From: Bacteroidia bacterium
Lineage (GTDB): Bacteria; Bacteroidota; Bacteroidia; NS11-12g; UBA955
DNA: 11,842 nucleotides
Reading direction: 5' to 3'
Assembly (NCBI GenBank): GCA_014376345.1
Contig: JACMRS010000269.1
Coordinates: 1 to 11,842, forward strand
The notes beneath the pieces were generated by a model. The model had not been told where the DNA came from. It was given only the letters and a program-made list of their open reading frames with translations, and did not search any database. Within the stretch, counting starts at the first letter, position 1; each line of letters begins with the position of its first letter. The position numbers were made by a program, and so were the translations under genes. Below are positions 1-7,501 of the stretch, in pieces.

Positions 1-264
1 ACCGTTTTTTTCAGTGCCTAAAATTGAACCATCATGCAGCTTAAAGTTTTTAGCAGCCATAGCATGCATATATTCATCTACCCAAAGCGTCAGATAGCCA
101 ATATTATAAAATCTAACTATAAATCCAATAATAGAAATTGCAATCACAATATGCCAGGCATATTTTTCTAACAATGAATCACCCTGAATGGTTTTAACAC
201 CCGCCAACGAAGGCCTTTGTACAGATTTTGGGTTGGTGAAAGACTGGTTCTTTTTTGTAGCCAT
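1..264 (-). CDS. GT39-type membrane glycosyltransferase (N-terminal 88 residues, partial)
   Basis: Only the first 88 codons are in the window; the gene continues past position 1. After a basic, polar N-terminus (MATKKNQSF...) there is one hydrophobic membrane segment at about residues 36-53, followed by RFYNIGYLTLWVDEYMHA (51-68). An acidic pair (D63-E64) directly after the first membrane helix, in a 'slWlDE' context, is the hallmark of GT-C enzymes of the PMT/ArnT/GT39 group, where this acidic site in the first external loop is catalytic. Such enzymes take a sugar from a polyprenyl-phosphate carrier and attach it to a protein or lipid on the outer face of the inner membrane. The ATG lies two bases after the stop of the GT2 gene, so the two are probably co-transcribed and translationally coupled. 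The acceptor cannot be told from this fragment. The family call is fairly safe; substrate is unknown. Confidence 0.7.
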   Translation of the reverse strand, partial: MATKKNQSFTNPKSVQRPSLAGVKTIQGDSLLEKYAWHIVIAISIIGFIVRFYNIGYLTLWVDEYMHAMAAKNFKLHDGSILGTEKNG

Positions 265-266
265 TT

Positions 267-1016
267 TTATTTAAATCTGTTGCCAAATAAATATTCTTTT
301 AATATATTAAGCGTTTGCTTTATTGTTTTTGAAACATTCATTTTGCTGTCTCCCTGTTTTAAATCGTAACGCAATATCATTGGTACTTCATTAATAACCG
401 GTTTTAACGTATTCAGTTTTAGCAAAATTTCAATCATACAGCCAAATCCTCTTTCTTCAATTAGCTTATCGCCATATTTTTCAATTCCTCTTTTTAATAA
501 AGAAGCTTTATAAGCCCTGAATCCACAGGTATAATCCTTAACACCTTCTATTCCTACAAAAACCATAAAGATAGAACCTGCCATAAAACTTGTAAATTTT
601 CTGAAACGCGTCAGTCCAAGTATACGTGAACCCTCCCTGTAACGAGAAGCAATAACCAACTCACTGCCTTCGTGAATCTGAGAAACCATGCGCTTTATAA
701 GGTTAGGATTCTGACTGTTGTCTGCATCTAGCGTAACCACAACATCAGTATCCTCAAGGTCTTTAACAGCTTCAAAAAGTCCATCTTTAATCACTTTTCC
801 CAGTCCGCCGTTTTCTTTAAAATCCAAAAGTCTGACAGGTACTTTGCCGGGAAAATTATTGACAACACCGGCGGTATTGTCTTTACTGCCATCATTCACA
901 ACAATCACTTCCAGGTTTAACCCGCAGTGACTATAGAAAAAATCTATTTCTTTAAGTAACTCAGGCAGCGACTCCTCCTCATTATAAGCAGGTAATACGA
1001 TTTTAATTTTTTGCAT
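267..1016 (-). CDS. DPM1-like GT2 glycosyltransferase (polyprenyl-phosphate sugar synthase)
   Basis: A 249-residue GT-A fold glycosyltransferase, probably cytoplasmic or peripheral to the inner membrane. Visible signatures are LPAYNEEESL (8-17), VVNDGSKDNT (39-48), the DXD-type metal site LDADN (96-100), ASRYREGSRI (123-132), DYTCGFRAYK (161-170), and a C-terminal EVPMILRYDLKQGDSKMNV segment that matches the 'R...G.SK' tail of dolichol-phosphate mannose synthases. It lacks the C-terminal membrane helices of the DPMS/GtrB-type enzymes, so it resembles the short soluble DPM1 form. The expected reaction is nucleotide-sugar plus polyprenyl phosphate giving polyprenyl-phosphate sugar. The start ATG shares one base with the wecB stop (TGATG), and a GT39-type transferase follows two bases after its stop. 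This context supports a role in loading the carrier that GT39 uses. GDP-mannose is the likely donor by family resemblance, but this is inferred. Confidence 0.85.
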   Translation of the reverse strand: MQKIKIVLPAYNEEESLPELLKEIDFFYSHCGLNLEVIVVNDGSKDNTAGVVNNFPGKVPVRLLDFKENGGLGKVIKDGLFEAVKDLEDTDVVVTLDADNSQNPNLIKRMVSQIHEGSELVIASRYREGSRILGLTRFRKFTSFMAGSIFMVFVGIEGVKDYTCGFRAYKASLLKRGIEKYGDKLIEERGFGCMIEILLKLNTLKPVINEVPMILRYDLKQGDSKMNVSKTIKQTLNILKEYLFGNRFK

Positions 1017-2134
1017 CAGGTATAGGTTTTGTCTATAATGTCGAGGATTTGTTTCGAAGCAGTTCCATCTCCGTAAGGATTGTGAACCTCAGAAAATGAT
1101 TTGTAATAAGTTTCATCGGTCATTAGTTTTTCCATCTCTGCAAAAATAAGGTTTGCATCCGTACCTACCAACTTTGCAGTTCCTGCCTCAACAGCTTCCG
1201 TTCTTTCGGTAACCTCACGCAGCACAAGTACAGGCTTTCCGAGCGAAGGTGCTTCTTCCTGAATACCGCCGGAATCTGTCAATACAAAATAACTTTTATT
1301 CATTAGCCACACCAGTTTGGGGTAATCCAACGGCGGAATAAGAGTAATATTAGGCTGATCTTTCAAAAGCGCTTCAGCAACCTGTTTTACATTCGGATTT
1401 AAATGGACAGGGTAAATAATAGAAGTGTCCGGATATTTCTGTGCAAATTTTAGAAGTGTTCCAAAAATACGCTGCAATGGTTCACCGAAATTCTCGCGTC
1501 GGTGACAGGTTACAAGTACTATTTTTTTAGTCAGATCAAAATCCTTGAAATAATCGAAATATGTCTGCTCGCCCTTTTCCTTTATAATATTCAAGCACAA
1601 ATAAAGTGCGTCTATAACAGTGTTTCCGGTAACAAATACGTTTTTCGTAATGTTTTCCTGCGCCAAATGCTTTGCTGCAAGCGGGGTAGGTGCAAAATGA
1701 AAATGAACCAAATTTGAAGTTAGAATGCGGTTGGCTTCTTCAGGAAAAGGACTGTAAAGGTCATGACTTCGAAGCCCGGCTTCAATATGTGCAATTTTAA
1801 TTTTATGATAAAAAGAAACAATCGAAGCTGCCAGAACTGTTGTGGTATCGCCTTGCACAAATACCAGATCGGGCTTTTCTAAACCGATAATCTCATCGAG
1901 TTTTGCAATAATTTTGGAGGTTAAAGACGAAAGTGTCTGATCAGGAGTCATCAGATCCAGGTTGTATTTCACCGGAATTTCAAAAAAATCAACAACCTGC
2001 ATCAGCATTTCCCGGTGCTGCCCGGTAAGGCAAACCATGCATTCGTAACGTCCACTTCTTTCAAAAGCTTTAATAAGAGGAGCCATTTTAATAGCTTCCG
2101 GCCTTGTGCCAAATATAAATGCAACTTTTTTCAC
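1016..2134 (-). CDS. wecB: UDP-N-acetylglucosamine 2-epimerase, non-hydrolysing
   Basis: Interconverts UDP-GlcNAc and UDP-ManNAc in the cytoplasm for surface polysaccharide synthesis. The family motifs are complete: FGTRPEAIKMAPL, TGQHREML, VQGDTTT, HIEAGLRS, PFPEEANR, TGNTVIDA, VTCHRRENFG and LTDSGGIQEEAPSLGKPV. Residues matching the E. coli catalytic and binding set (K15, D95, E117, E131, H213) are present at K16, D96, E118, E132 and H211, counted from the start used here. The start is GTG at 2134, giving (M)KKVAFIFGTRPEA, the usual family N-terminus, at 372 residues. A TTG at 2146 would add four residues. An in-frame TGA lies three codons above the TTG and the first in-frame Met comes after the FGTRPEA motif, so the start cannot be ATG. 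The ATG at 2155 is out of frame. It is first gene of the minus-strand operon, overlapping the GT2 gene by one base. Confidence 0.95.
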   Translation of the reverse strand: MKKVAFIFGTRPEAIKMAPLIKAFERSGRYECMVCLTGQHREMLMQVVDFFEIPVKYNLDLMTPDQTLSSLTSKIIAKLDEIIGLEKPDLVFVQGDTTTVLAASIVSFYHKIKIAHIEAGLRSHDLYSPFPEEANRILTSNLVHFHFAPTPLAAKHLAQENITKNVFVTGNTVIDALYLCLNIIKEKGEQTYFDYFKDFDLTKKIVLVTCHRRENFGEPLQRIFGTLLKFAQKYPDTSIIYPVHLNPNVKQVAEALLKDQPNITLIPPLDYPKLVWLMNKSYFVLTDSGGIQEEAPSLGKPVLVLREVTERTEAVEAGTAKLVGTDANLIFAEMEKLMTDETYYKSFSEVHNPYGDGTASKQILDIIDKTYT

Positions 2135-2242
2135 AACAGTTTGCAAATTTGTTCATTTTTTATAGAAAAAAAAGATTTTAATTCAAATTAGCTATATAAT
2201 GACCAAATAAGGTGTTGAGTTTGGCATAAACAAGAAAAAAAT

Positions 2243-2379
2243 GCGGGCGTAACCCCGGCCGAAGAGTAAGTATCGTAAATCGGTTAATGTCAAAGCGGCC
2301 GGGGTCGCGCTTTCCACTGCAATCTTTTTGCTGAAAAAGCAAAAAGGATTTCCGTTGCAATCGCTTACGCGGGTTGCAA
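2243..2379. repeat. GC-rich REP-like palindromic island
   Basis: This patch between wecB and the next gene is clearly more GC-rich than its surroundings and holds several nested inverted repeats. ACCCCGGCCG at 2252-2261 pairs perfectly with CGGCCGGGGT at 2296-2305 across a 34-base loop. CTTTTTGC at 2324-2331 pairs with GCAAAAAG at 2339-2346, extended by AATC/GGATT with one bulge. GCGTAA at 2247-2252 pairs with TTACGC at 2365-2370. GCAATC also occurs as a direct repeat at 2319-2324 and 2357-2362. The layout resembles the dispersed intergenic repeats of some Bacteroidota genomes, but copy number cannot be judged from one window. A 68-codon minus-strand ORF across it (2178-2384) has no recognisable domain and looks like a by-product of the repeat. 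The rest of 2147-2417 is AT-rich and shows nothing else. Confidence 0.55.
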
Positions 2380-2417
2380 GCCATTTAATTGTTAAATTTA
2401 TGCCTGATAAATGAGAA

Positions 2418-2975
2418 TTAATTTTTACTATTATTTATAGTATGTAAAATTTTTCTTTTTCTGCACTCCTGATCATCGATCCAATACAATTTTAAATCTT
2501 CTAATTTAAAAATAGCTTTTCCATCTATTAATCCTTCTACATCAATAGTTATTACAGAAAAATTATCTTCATCACACCATTCTATAAAACCAAAATAAAT
2601 TTCATCACTGGTTAATTCAAACTTGATTAAGTAATCTTTGTTACCAATAAAGCTTTCAAACAGATTTGAAAAACTTTCTAAATGTTCACTATTTTTATTC
2701 ATTAAGAAAGTCTGACTATTGATTTCATTCTGATTATTTATAAAGTATTGTATTCCTTTTAAATAACCTGTTTCTTTTTCAAAGTATTGGATATCTGAAA
2801 TTTTATGAACCAGAATGCCATCATTAACTCCGAATTTAGAATAATGCTGAATAATAACAAAGGTTTCATTGTAATCTAAGATATATCCGCAATAGAATCC
2901 ATTTTCTGAGCCGTAAAAATTAAAACCGATTAAATTTTTTGTTTCTTTTGATTTTTGTAATAAGTCGAATATCAT
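2418..2975 (-). CDS. Hypothetical protein with two similar beta-rich halves
   Basis: A 185-residue protein with no signal peptide or membrane segment, so probably cytoplasmic. I do not recognise a named family. It contains two alignable halves, at about residues 15-78 and 115-178. Each reads: short hydrophobic strand, G-(Y/F)-I, four residues rich in acidic side chains, a hydrophobic strand (FVIIQHY; FSVITID), a Gly/Asp turn containing DG (DGILVHKI; DGKAIFKL), then D-(I/L) and a final strand. Such alternation could form two small Sm-like or SH3-like beta barrels, which is inference only. The gene is markedly AT-rich (many Asn, Ile, Phe and Lys codons), stands alone between recQ and the REP-like island, and may have been acquired. 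Orphan immunity-type proteins of toxin systems can look like this, but no toxin is present. The start ATG at 2975 is the first in the frame. Confidence 0.75.
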   Translation of the reverse strand: MIFDLLQKSKETKNLIGFNFYGSENGFYCGYILDYNETFVIIQHYSKFGVNDGILVHKISDIQYFEKETGYLKGIQYFINNQNEINSQTFLMNKNSEHLESFSNLFESFIGNKDYLIKFELTSDEIYFGFIEWCDEDNFSVITIDVEGLIDGKAIFKLEDLKLYWIDDQECRKRKILHTINNSKN

Positions 2976-3023
2976 TTTATTCTAATTTGATTTTGGTATT
3001 TGGCTTTTAATTTCTAACGCTGT

Positions 3024-3049
3024 CAAAGTATCTGTTAAAAATAGAACAA
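3024..3049 (-). promoter_or_regulatory. Possible promoter for the 185-residue hypothetical gene
   Basis: On the minus strand TTG (3049-3047) is followed after 16 bases by TACTTTG (3030-3024), close to the Bacteroidota -33/-7 pattern TTG/TAnnTTTG but one base short in the -7 box. It would give a leader of roughly 40 bases before the ATG at 2975. The rest of 2976-3131 shows no gene. An AT-only palindrome (AAAAATATT at 3063-3071, AATATTTTT at 3073-3081) downstream of recQ might weakly aid termination. Low confidence because AT-rich DNA yields such matches easily. Confidence 0.3.
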
Positions 3050-3131
3050 CAGTTATTCCATAAAAAATATTGAATATTTTTGTTAATCCAGATGATTGCA
3101 TGACATTAAGTGCAGTTTTACAACAAAAGCA

Positions 3132-5321
3132 TTAATTCGCCATGTCGCTGAAAAACTGAAGCCTCATCAATTGTAACTCCTCAAAACTAAAGTCATTGTC
3201 GAAATCAAGCACAGCCTGGTTCAGATCATCTTCCTCGCATTTCTTAAAGTAATCAACGATCTCAAGCTGATATTCATCCTCAATAAGTTCATCAATACAA
3301 TAATGAAGATCAAGCTTGGTGCCAAGTGTTACCATTGTTTCAAGTTCGTCCATCAACTCCTGATAAGGCATTCCGTTTGAACGTGCAATATCAGTAATCG
3401 CCATTTTTTTATCAATATTTTGAATAATGGCAATCTTTTTCTTTGACTTTTCACCTGAGGTTTTTACAGTAATATCGTCGGGCCTCTCAATATTGTTGGT
3501 TTTTACAAATTGATCAATATAGTCAATGAATTGTTGCCCGAATTTCAAAGCTTTATTTTTACCGACACCATGAATTTTTTCAAGCTCGTCCATTGTGATA
3601 GGATACTTGGTAGCCATATCCTCAAGTGATGGATCCTGAAAAATAACATAAGGGGGTAATCCAACTTCTTTAGACACACTCTTACGAAGGTCCTTCAAAT
3701 CGCGGAACAATTCTTCGTCACAAATGCTTTCAGCAATTGCATTTTCAAATTCATCGTCGCTTACAAAGTCAAACACAGTATCCATTGCCATTTCATGTGT
3801 TCCAGGAGTTTTAATTGCTTGTAAACCAGCTTCAGTAATGGTCAAAAGACCATATTTTTCTATATTCTTGCTAACAAGATTATTTAACAAACCAATTCTG
3901 AAAATACCTTTCCAGAATATTTTATCTTTTTCTTTACCGCAACCAAAAAGCGCGAATTTATCGTGTCCGTGGTCTTTTACCTGGTCTGTTTTCTTTCCTG
4001 TTATAATATTAACAAGATGCGTCAGGTCAAATTCACCTTTAATTGTGCTAAGTACCTGAAGAGATTGTGTTACTTCATGTGAAACATCAGTTTTTGGCTT
4101 AGGATGTCTGCAATTGTCGCACATCTCACAGTTGTCCTTCGGATAATCTTCACCAAAATAATGCAACAGCATTTTTCTGCGGCACTGACTGCTTTCAGAA
4201 AAAGCACTGGTTTCTGCTAACAACTGCGTGCCGATCTCACGTTCGGCTACAGGCTTGTCCTTCATAAACTTCTCAAGCTTTTCAATGTCGCTCGGATTGT
4301 AAAAAAGGATGCAATCACCTTCAAGTCCGTCTCTGCCGCCACGTCCGGTTTCCTGATAATAACCTTCAAGACTTTTCGGCACATCATAATGTATTACAAA
4401 CCTGACATCGGGTTTGTCAATACCCATTCCAAATGCAATAGTTGCAACTATTACATCGCAATCTTCCATTAGGAAAGCATCCTGGTTAGAAGCTCTGGTT
4501 TTTGCATCTAATCCTGCGTGGTATGGTAAGGCTTTAACACCGTTAAGTACAAGCATTTCCGAGATTTCCTCAACGCGCTTGCGGCTTAGGCAATAAATAA
4601 TACCCGATTTGTGGGTTCTGTTCTTAATATAAGAGATAATGCTTTTAGACACCAACTCTTTGCGGCCTTTTGGCCTTACATCGTAATAAAGATTCTGACG
4701 GTTAAAAGATGTTTTGTAAACAACGGCATCACCCATACCAAGGTTTTTTTGAATGTCAGATTGTACTTTCGGTGTTGCAGTAGCTGTAAGCGCCATCATT
4801 GGCACGTCATCTATCTCCTTCACCATTTGTTTAATACGTCTGTATTCCGGTCTGAAATCATGACCCCATTCGCTAATACAATGGGCCTCATCTACAGCCA
4901 CAAATGATATTTTTATCTGCCTGAAAAATTCAATGCTCTCTTCTTTCTTAAGAGTTTCAGGGGCAACATACAAAAGCTTGGTTTTACCTGCAATGATATC
5001 CTCCTTAACTATATTGATTTCTGTTTTAGAAAGAGAAGAATTTAAAAAATGGGCAACACTGTCCTTTTCTGAAAAGCCACGAATGGCATCCACCTGATTT
5101 TTCATCAGCGCTATAAGTGGAGAAATTATTATAGCTGTTCCCTTCATCATCAGAGCCGGAAGCTGATAACATAAAGATTTACCTGCACCTGTTGGCATGA
5201 TTACAAAGCAATCCTCACCTTTGAGGATGCTTTTTATCACTTTTTCCTGATTACCCTTAAAAGCATCAAAGCCGAAAAATTCTTTCAGCGCATCTTTTGG
5301 GTCTATCATACTTTCGATCAT
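3132..5321 (-). CDS. recQ: ATP-dependent DNA helicase RecQ
   Basis: A 3'-5' superfamily 2 helicase for recombinational repair and replication-fork processing. In order: Q-motif glutamine (Q25), Walker A TGAGKS (about 44-49), DEAH box in VDEAHCISEWGHDFRPEYR (from about 143), motif III TATAT, and motif VI QETGRGGRDG (323-332). The zinc-binding cysteines are C380, C398, C401 and C404, followed by an RQC winged helix (about 408-513) and an HRDC domain (about 531-609, with GVGKNKA). About 115 further residues form a helical, acidic C-terminal extension. At 729 residues it is longer than E. coli RecQ (about 610) and matches the size I recall for Bacteroidota. Motif VI has Gly where many RecQ proteins have Ala (GRAGRDG). 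I chose ATG at 5321; a GTG two codons upstream (5327) is possible. It is divergent from kpsF, with 104 bases between the starts. Confidence 0.97.
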   Translation of the reverse strand: MIESMIDPKDALKEFFGFDAFKGNQEKVIKSILKGEDCFVIMPTGAGKSLCYQLPALMMKGTAIIISPLIALMKNQVDAIRGFSEKDSVAHFLNSSLSKTEINIVKEDIIAGKTKLLYVAPETLKKEESIEFFRQIKISFVAVDEAHCISEWGHDFRPEYRRIKQMVKEIDDVPMMALTATATPKVQSDIQKNLGMGDAVVYKTSFNRQNLYYDVRPKGRKELVSKSIISYIKNRTHKSGIIYCLSRKRVEEISEMLVLNGVKALPYHAGLDAKTRASNQDAFLMEDCDVIVATIAFGMGIDKPDVRFVIHYDVPKSLEGYYQETGRGGRDGLEGDCILFYNPSDIEKLEKFMKDKPVAEREIGTQLLAETSAFSESSQCRRKMLLHYFGEDYPKDNCEMCDNCRHPKPKTDVSHEVTQSLQVLSTIKGEFDLTHLVNIITGKKTDQVKDHGHDKFALFGCGKEKDKIFWKGIFRIGLLNNLVSKNIEKYGLLTITEAGLQAIKTPGTHEMAMDTVFDFVSDDEFENAIAESICDEELFRDLKDLRKSVSKEVGLPPYVIFQDPSLEDMATKYPITMDELEKIHGVGKNKALKFGQQFIDYIDQFVKTNNIERPDDITVKTSGEKSKKKIAIIQNIDKKMAITDIARSNGMPYQELMDELETMVTLGTKLDLHYCIDELIEDEYQLEIVDYFKKCEEDDLNQAVLDFDNDFSFEELQLMRLQFFSDMAN

Positions 5322-5369
5322 ATTCACTTTATTTTATGGGGAAAAATATTTAATTTATTAAATACCGTA

Positions 5370-5401
5370 CTAAATTAATACATTTCTATCTAATTATACA
5401 A
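5370..5401 (-). promoter_or_regulatory. Possible recQ promoter in the recQ/kpsF divergent region
   Basis: Read on the minus strand, TTG (5401-5399) lies 21 bases before TAATTTAG (5377-5370), a 7/8 match to the Bacteroidota -7 element TAnnTTTG with acceptable spacing. It would leave a leader of about 43 bases before the ATG at 5321. On the plus strand TACATTTC at 5379-5386 is a 7/8 match that could serve kpsF, but no TTG stands at the right distance. The two candidates lie almost back to back. Evidence is by pattern only in a very AT-rich segment. Confidence 0.35.
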
Positions 5402-5425
5402 GTCTTTAAGATAAAAAAAATTATT

Positions 5426-6409
5426 TTGCACCCTGTTTTGAAAAACTATTCAAATATAATCGCATTTGGTCGTAATACAATACGTACAGAACTGGAAAAT
5501 TTACAGAATCTTGAAAATTTTGTAAATGAAGATTTCGCCCTTACAGTCAACCTGATACTCGATTCACACGGTCGGGTTGTAATTACAGGTATTGGAAAAA
5601 GCGCAATTATTGCTCAAAAAATCGTAGCCACCCTTAATTCAACAGGCACTCCTTCTATATTTATGCATGCTGCCGACGCCATTCATGGTGATTTAGGCAT
5701 CATTCAGAAAGACGATATTGTAATTGCTATTTCAAAAAGTGGTAACACACCGGAAATTAAAGCACTTGCTCCCCTGTTAAGACAATTTGGAAATATCTTG
5801 ATTGCAATGACAGGCAATATGAGTTCTGAACTGGCACTGGCAGCAGATCATATTTTAAATACAACTATTGAAAAGGAAGCCTGTCCACATAATCTTGCAC
5901 CTACAACCAGCACAACTGCTCAGTTATTAATGGGTGATGCTCTGGCTGTGGCATTATTACAATGCAGAAATTTCACAAGTAGTGATTTTTCTAAATACCA
6001 CCCCGGTGGTGCGCTTGGAAAAAGACTTTATCTGACAGTAAAAGATATTGCTTCAAAAAATGAAAAGCCATCTGTAAGTGCCGATTCTGGTATAAAAGAG
6101 GTTTTACTGGCAATTTCTTCCGGAAGACTTGGAGCTGTTGCTGTTATTGATAAAGATATTATTTCAGGAATTATTACTGACGGCGACATACGAAGGATGG
6201 CGGAAAAAAGTCTTAATTTTGAAGGCATAAAAGCAGGGGATATTATGGGAACTAATCCCCGGACAATTGAAGAAAACGAAATGGCAGTTCAGGCGGCAGA
6301 GATTTGCAGAAATACCAAAATCTCACAGATTATTGTAACCTCGTCTGGCAAATACGCCGGCATGGTTCATATTCACGACCTGAACAGAGAAGGACTGATG
6401 CAGCAATAA
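5426..6409 (+). CDS. kpsF: KpsF/GutQ family D-arabinose 5-phosphate isomerase
   Basis: Interconverts D-ribulose 5-phosphate and D-arabinose 5-phosphate, the first committed step to KDO for lipopolysaccharide (also called kdsD). At 327 residues it has the usual length. An SIS sugar-isomerase domain (about 40-180) carries GIGKSAIIA (55-63), NSTGTPSIFMHAADAIHGDLG with the active-site-type H87, SKSGNTPEI (103-111), ACPHNLAPTTSTTAQLLMGD and HPGGALGK (192-199). Two CBS domains follow (about 205-262 and 270-327). The start must be non-ATG: the frame is open from 5354, has no ATG upstream of 5426, and the first internal Met (residue 80) would remove the SIS core. TTG at 5426 gives a natural N-terminus; TTG at 5438 or ATT at 5420 or 5423 are alternatives. 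Its TAA is followed at once by the manC ATG. Confidence 0.93.
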   Translation: MHPVLKNYSNIIAFGRNTIRTELENLQNLENFVNEDFALTVNLILDSHGRVVITGIGKSAIIAQKIVATLNSTGTPSIFMHAADAIHGDLGIIQKDDIVIAISKSGNTPEIKALAPLLRQFGNILIAMTGNMSSELALAADHILNTTIEKEACPHNLAPTTSTTAQLLMGDALAVALLQCRNFTSSDFSKYHPGGALGKRLYLTVKDIASKNEKPSVSADSGIKEVLLAISSGRLGAVAVIDKDIISGIITDGDIRRMAEKSLNFEGIKAGDIMGTNPRTIEENEMAVQAAEICRNTKISQIIVTSSGKYAGMVHIHDLNREGLMQQ

Positions 6410-7501
6410 ATGAAAAAAGGCGAAAACAATTATGCGGTCATTATGGCCGGTGGAATAGGCAGCCGTTTCTGGCCATTAAGTAAGAAAAATTATCCAAAGC
6501 AATTTCATGACATTTTGGGTGTCGGTAAATCATTGCTCAGGCTGACTTATGACAGGTTCGCTAAATTTTTTCCTAAAGAAAATATTTATGTGGTTACCAA
6601 TAATTCATATTCTTTACTGGTTCACGACCATATTCCCGAGTTGCCTTTCAGTCAGATTATGACAGAACCGGCGGCAATGAATACAGCTCCCTGCGTTGCA
6701 TATGCAGCGTTTAAACTTCTTGCAAAAAACCCTGAAGCAAATTGTGTTATCGCACCTTCAGACCATTTGATACTTGATGAAGATGCTTTTCGCAATGACA
6801 TTTTGAATTGTCTTGATTTTACAAGTCATCACAATTCTCTGCTAACTTTAGGTATTAAACCAAATAGACCCGATACAGGTTATGGCTATATTCAATACCA
6901 TGAAGAAGACCCGGTAAACGGTATACATAAAGTAAAAACATTTACAGAAAAACCCGACCTTAATCTGGCTCAGACTTTTCTTGATAGTGGTGATTTTCTT
7001 TGGAATTCTGGAATATTTATCTGGAAAGCACAGGATATTTTAGCAGAATTTGAACTTCTTCAGTCCGACATGTATGCTTTATTTAAAAAAGGCATGAAAC
7101 ACTACAATACACCCGAAGAAACTGCTTTCATCAATAAAATATACCCTCAGTGTAAAAGCATCTCTATTGATTATGGAATCATGGAAAAAGCTAAAAATGT
7201 CCATATAGTGCCGGCAGATTTTGGCTGGAGCGATCTGGGTACCTGGAAATCACTCTACGATTTGCGAAACAAAGATGAAAATCAGAATGTTTTGCACGGA
7301 AAAGTAATGGTATATAATACCAGTAATAGCCTTGTTGTTTCAGAAGGTTCTTCTGAAAAACTCATTGTAGTAGACGGATTAGAGAATGCAATAGTTATTG
7401 ATACTCCCGAAGTGCTCTTAATCAGCAGTCTTGAAAAAGAACAAGAAGTAAGACAAATAGTTACAGATTTAAGAGAAATGTATAAAGGCAAGTATTCTTA
7501 A
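6410..7501 (+). CDS. manC: Mannose-1-phosphate guanylyltransferase (stand-alone, no PMI domain)
   Basis: Makes GDP-mannose from mannose 1-phosphate and GTP in the cytoplasm, feeding mannose, fucose and rhamnose-type surface sugars. The nucleotidyltransferase signature is clear: AGGIGSRFWPLSKKNYPKQF (13-32), EPAAMNTAP (86-94), APSDH (115-119), DTGYGYI (155-161), FTEKPD (178-183), WNSGIF (198-203), DYGIME (254-259) and FGWSDLGTW (271-279). At 363 residues it contains only the GTase and the short left-handed beta-helix-like tail. The cupin phosphomannose isomerase half found in bifunctional ManC/AlgA is absent, so isomerase activity must come from elsewhere. ATG directly follows the kpsF stop (TAAATG), which implies co-translation. 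The stop overlaps the stop of the convergent DUF6498-like gene within one TTAA tetranucleotide. GDP-mannose could also feed the DPM1-like enzyme near the left end (inference). Confidence 0.95.
   Translation: MKKGENNYAVIMAGGIGSRFWPLSKKNYPKQFHDILGVGKSLLRLTYDRFAKFFPKENIYVVTNNSYSLLVHDHIPELPFSQIMTEPAAMNTAPCVAYAAFKLLAKNPEANCVIAPSDHLILDEDAFRNDILNCLDFTSHHNSLLTLGIKPNRPDTGYGYIQYHEEDPVNGIHKVKTFTEKPDLNLAQTFLDSGDFLWNSGIFIWKAQDILAEFELLQSDMYALFKKGMKHYNTPEETAFINKIYPQCKSISIDYGIMEKAKNVHIVPADFGWSDLGTWKSLYDLRNKDENQNVLHGKVMVYNTSNSLVVSEGSSEKLIVVDGLENAIVIDTPEVLLISSLEKEQEVRQIVTDLREMYKGKYS

Noticed and set aside
2178..2384. 68-codon minus-strand ORF over the GC-rich island
   Set aside because: Its composition follows the palindromic repeats, it has no domain or initiation context, and its Arg/Lys/Phe-rich sequence looks like translated repeat DNA.
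2418..2975. Toxin-immunity or defence system
   Set aside because: Only one orphan gene is present, with no toxin, nuclease, protease or integrase beside it; the idea remains speculation.
3063..3081. AT-only palindrome downstream of recQ as an intrinsic terminator
   Set aside because: The stem has no GC pairs and almost no loop, and the surrounding DNA is AT-rich, so it is not convincing as a terminator.
3724..4907. Three plus-strand ORFs inside recQ
   Set aside because: They lie entirely antisense to the well-conserved recQ helicase frame and show no family motif.
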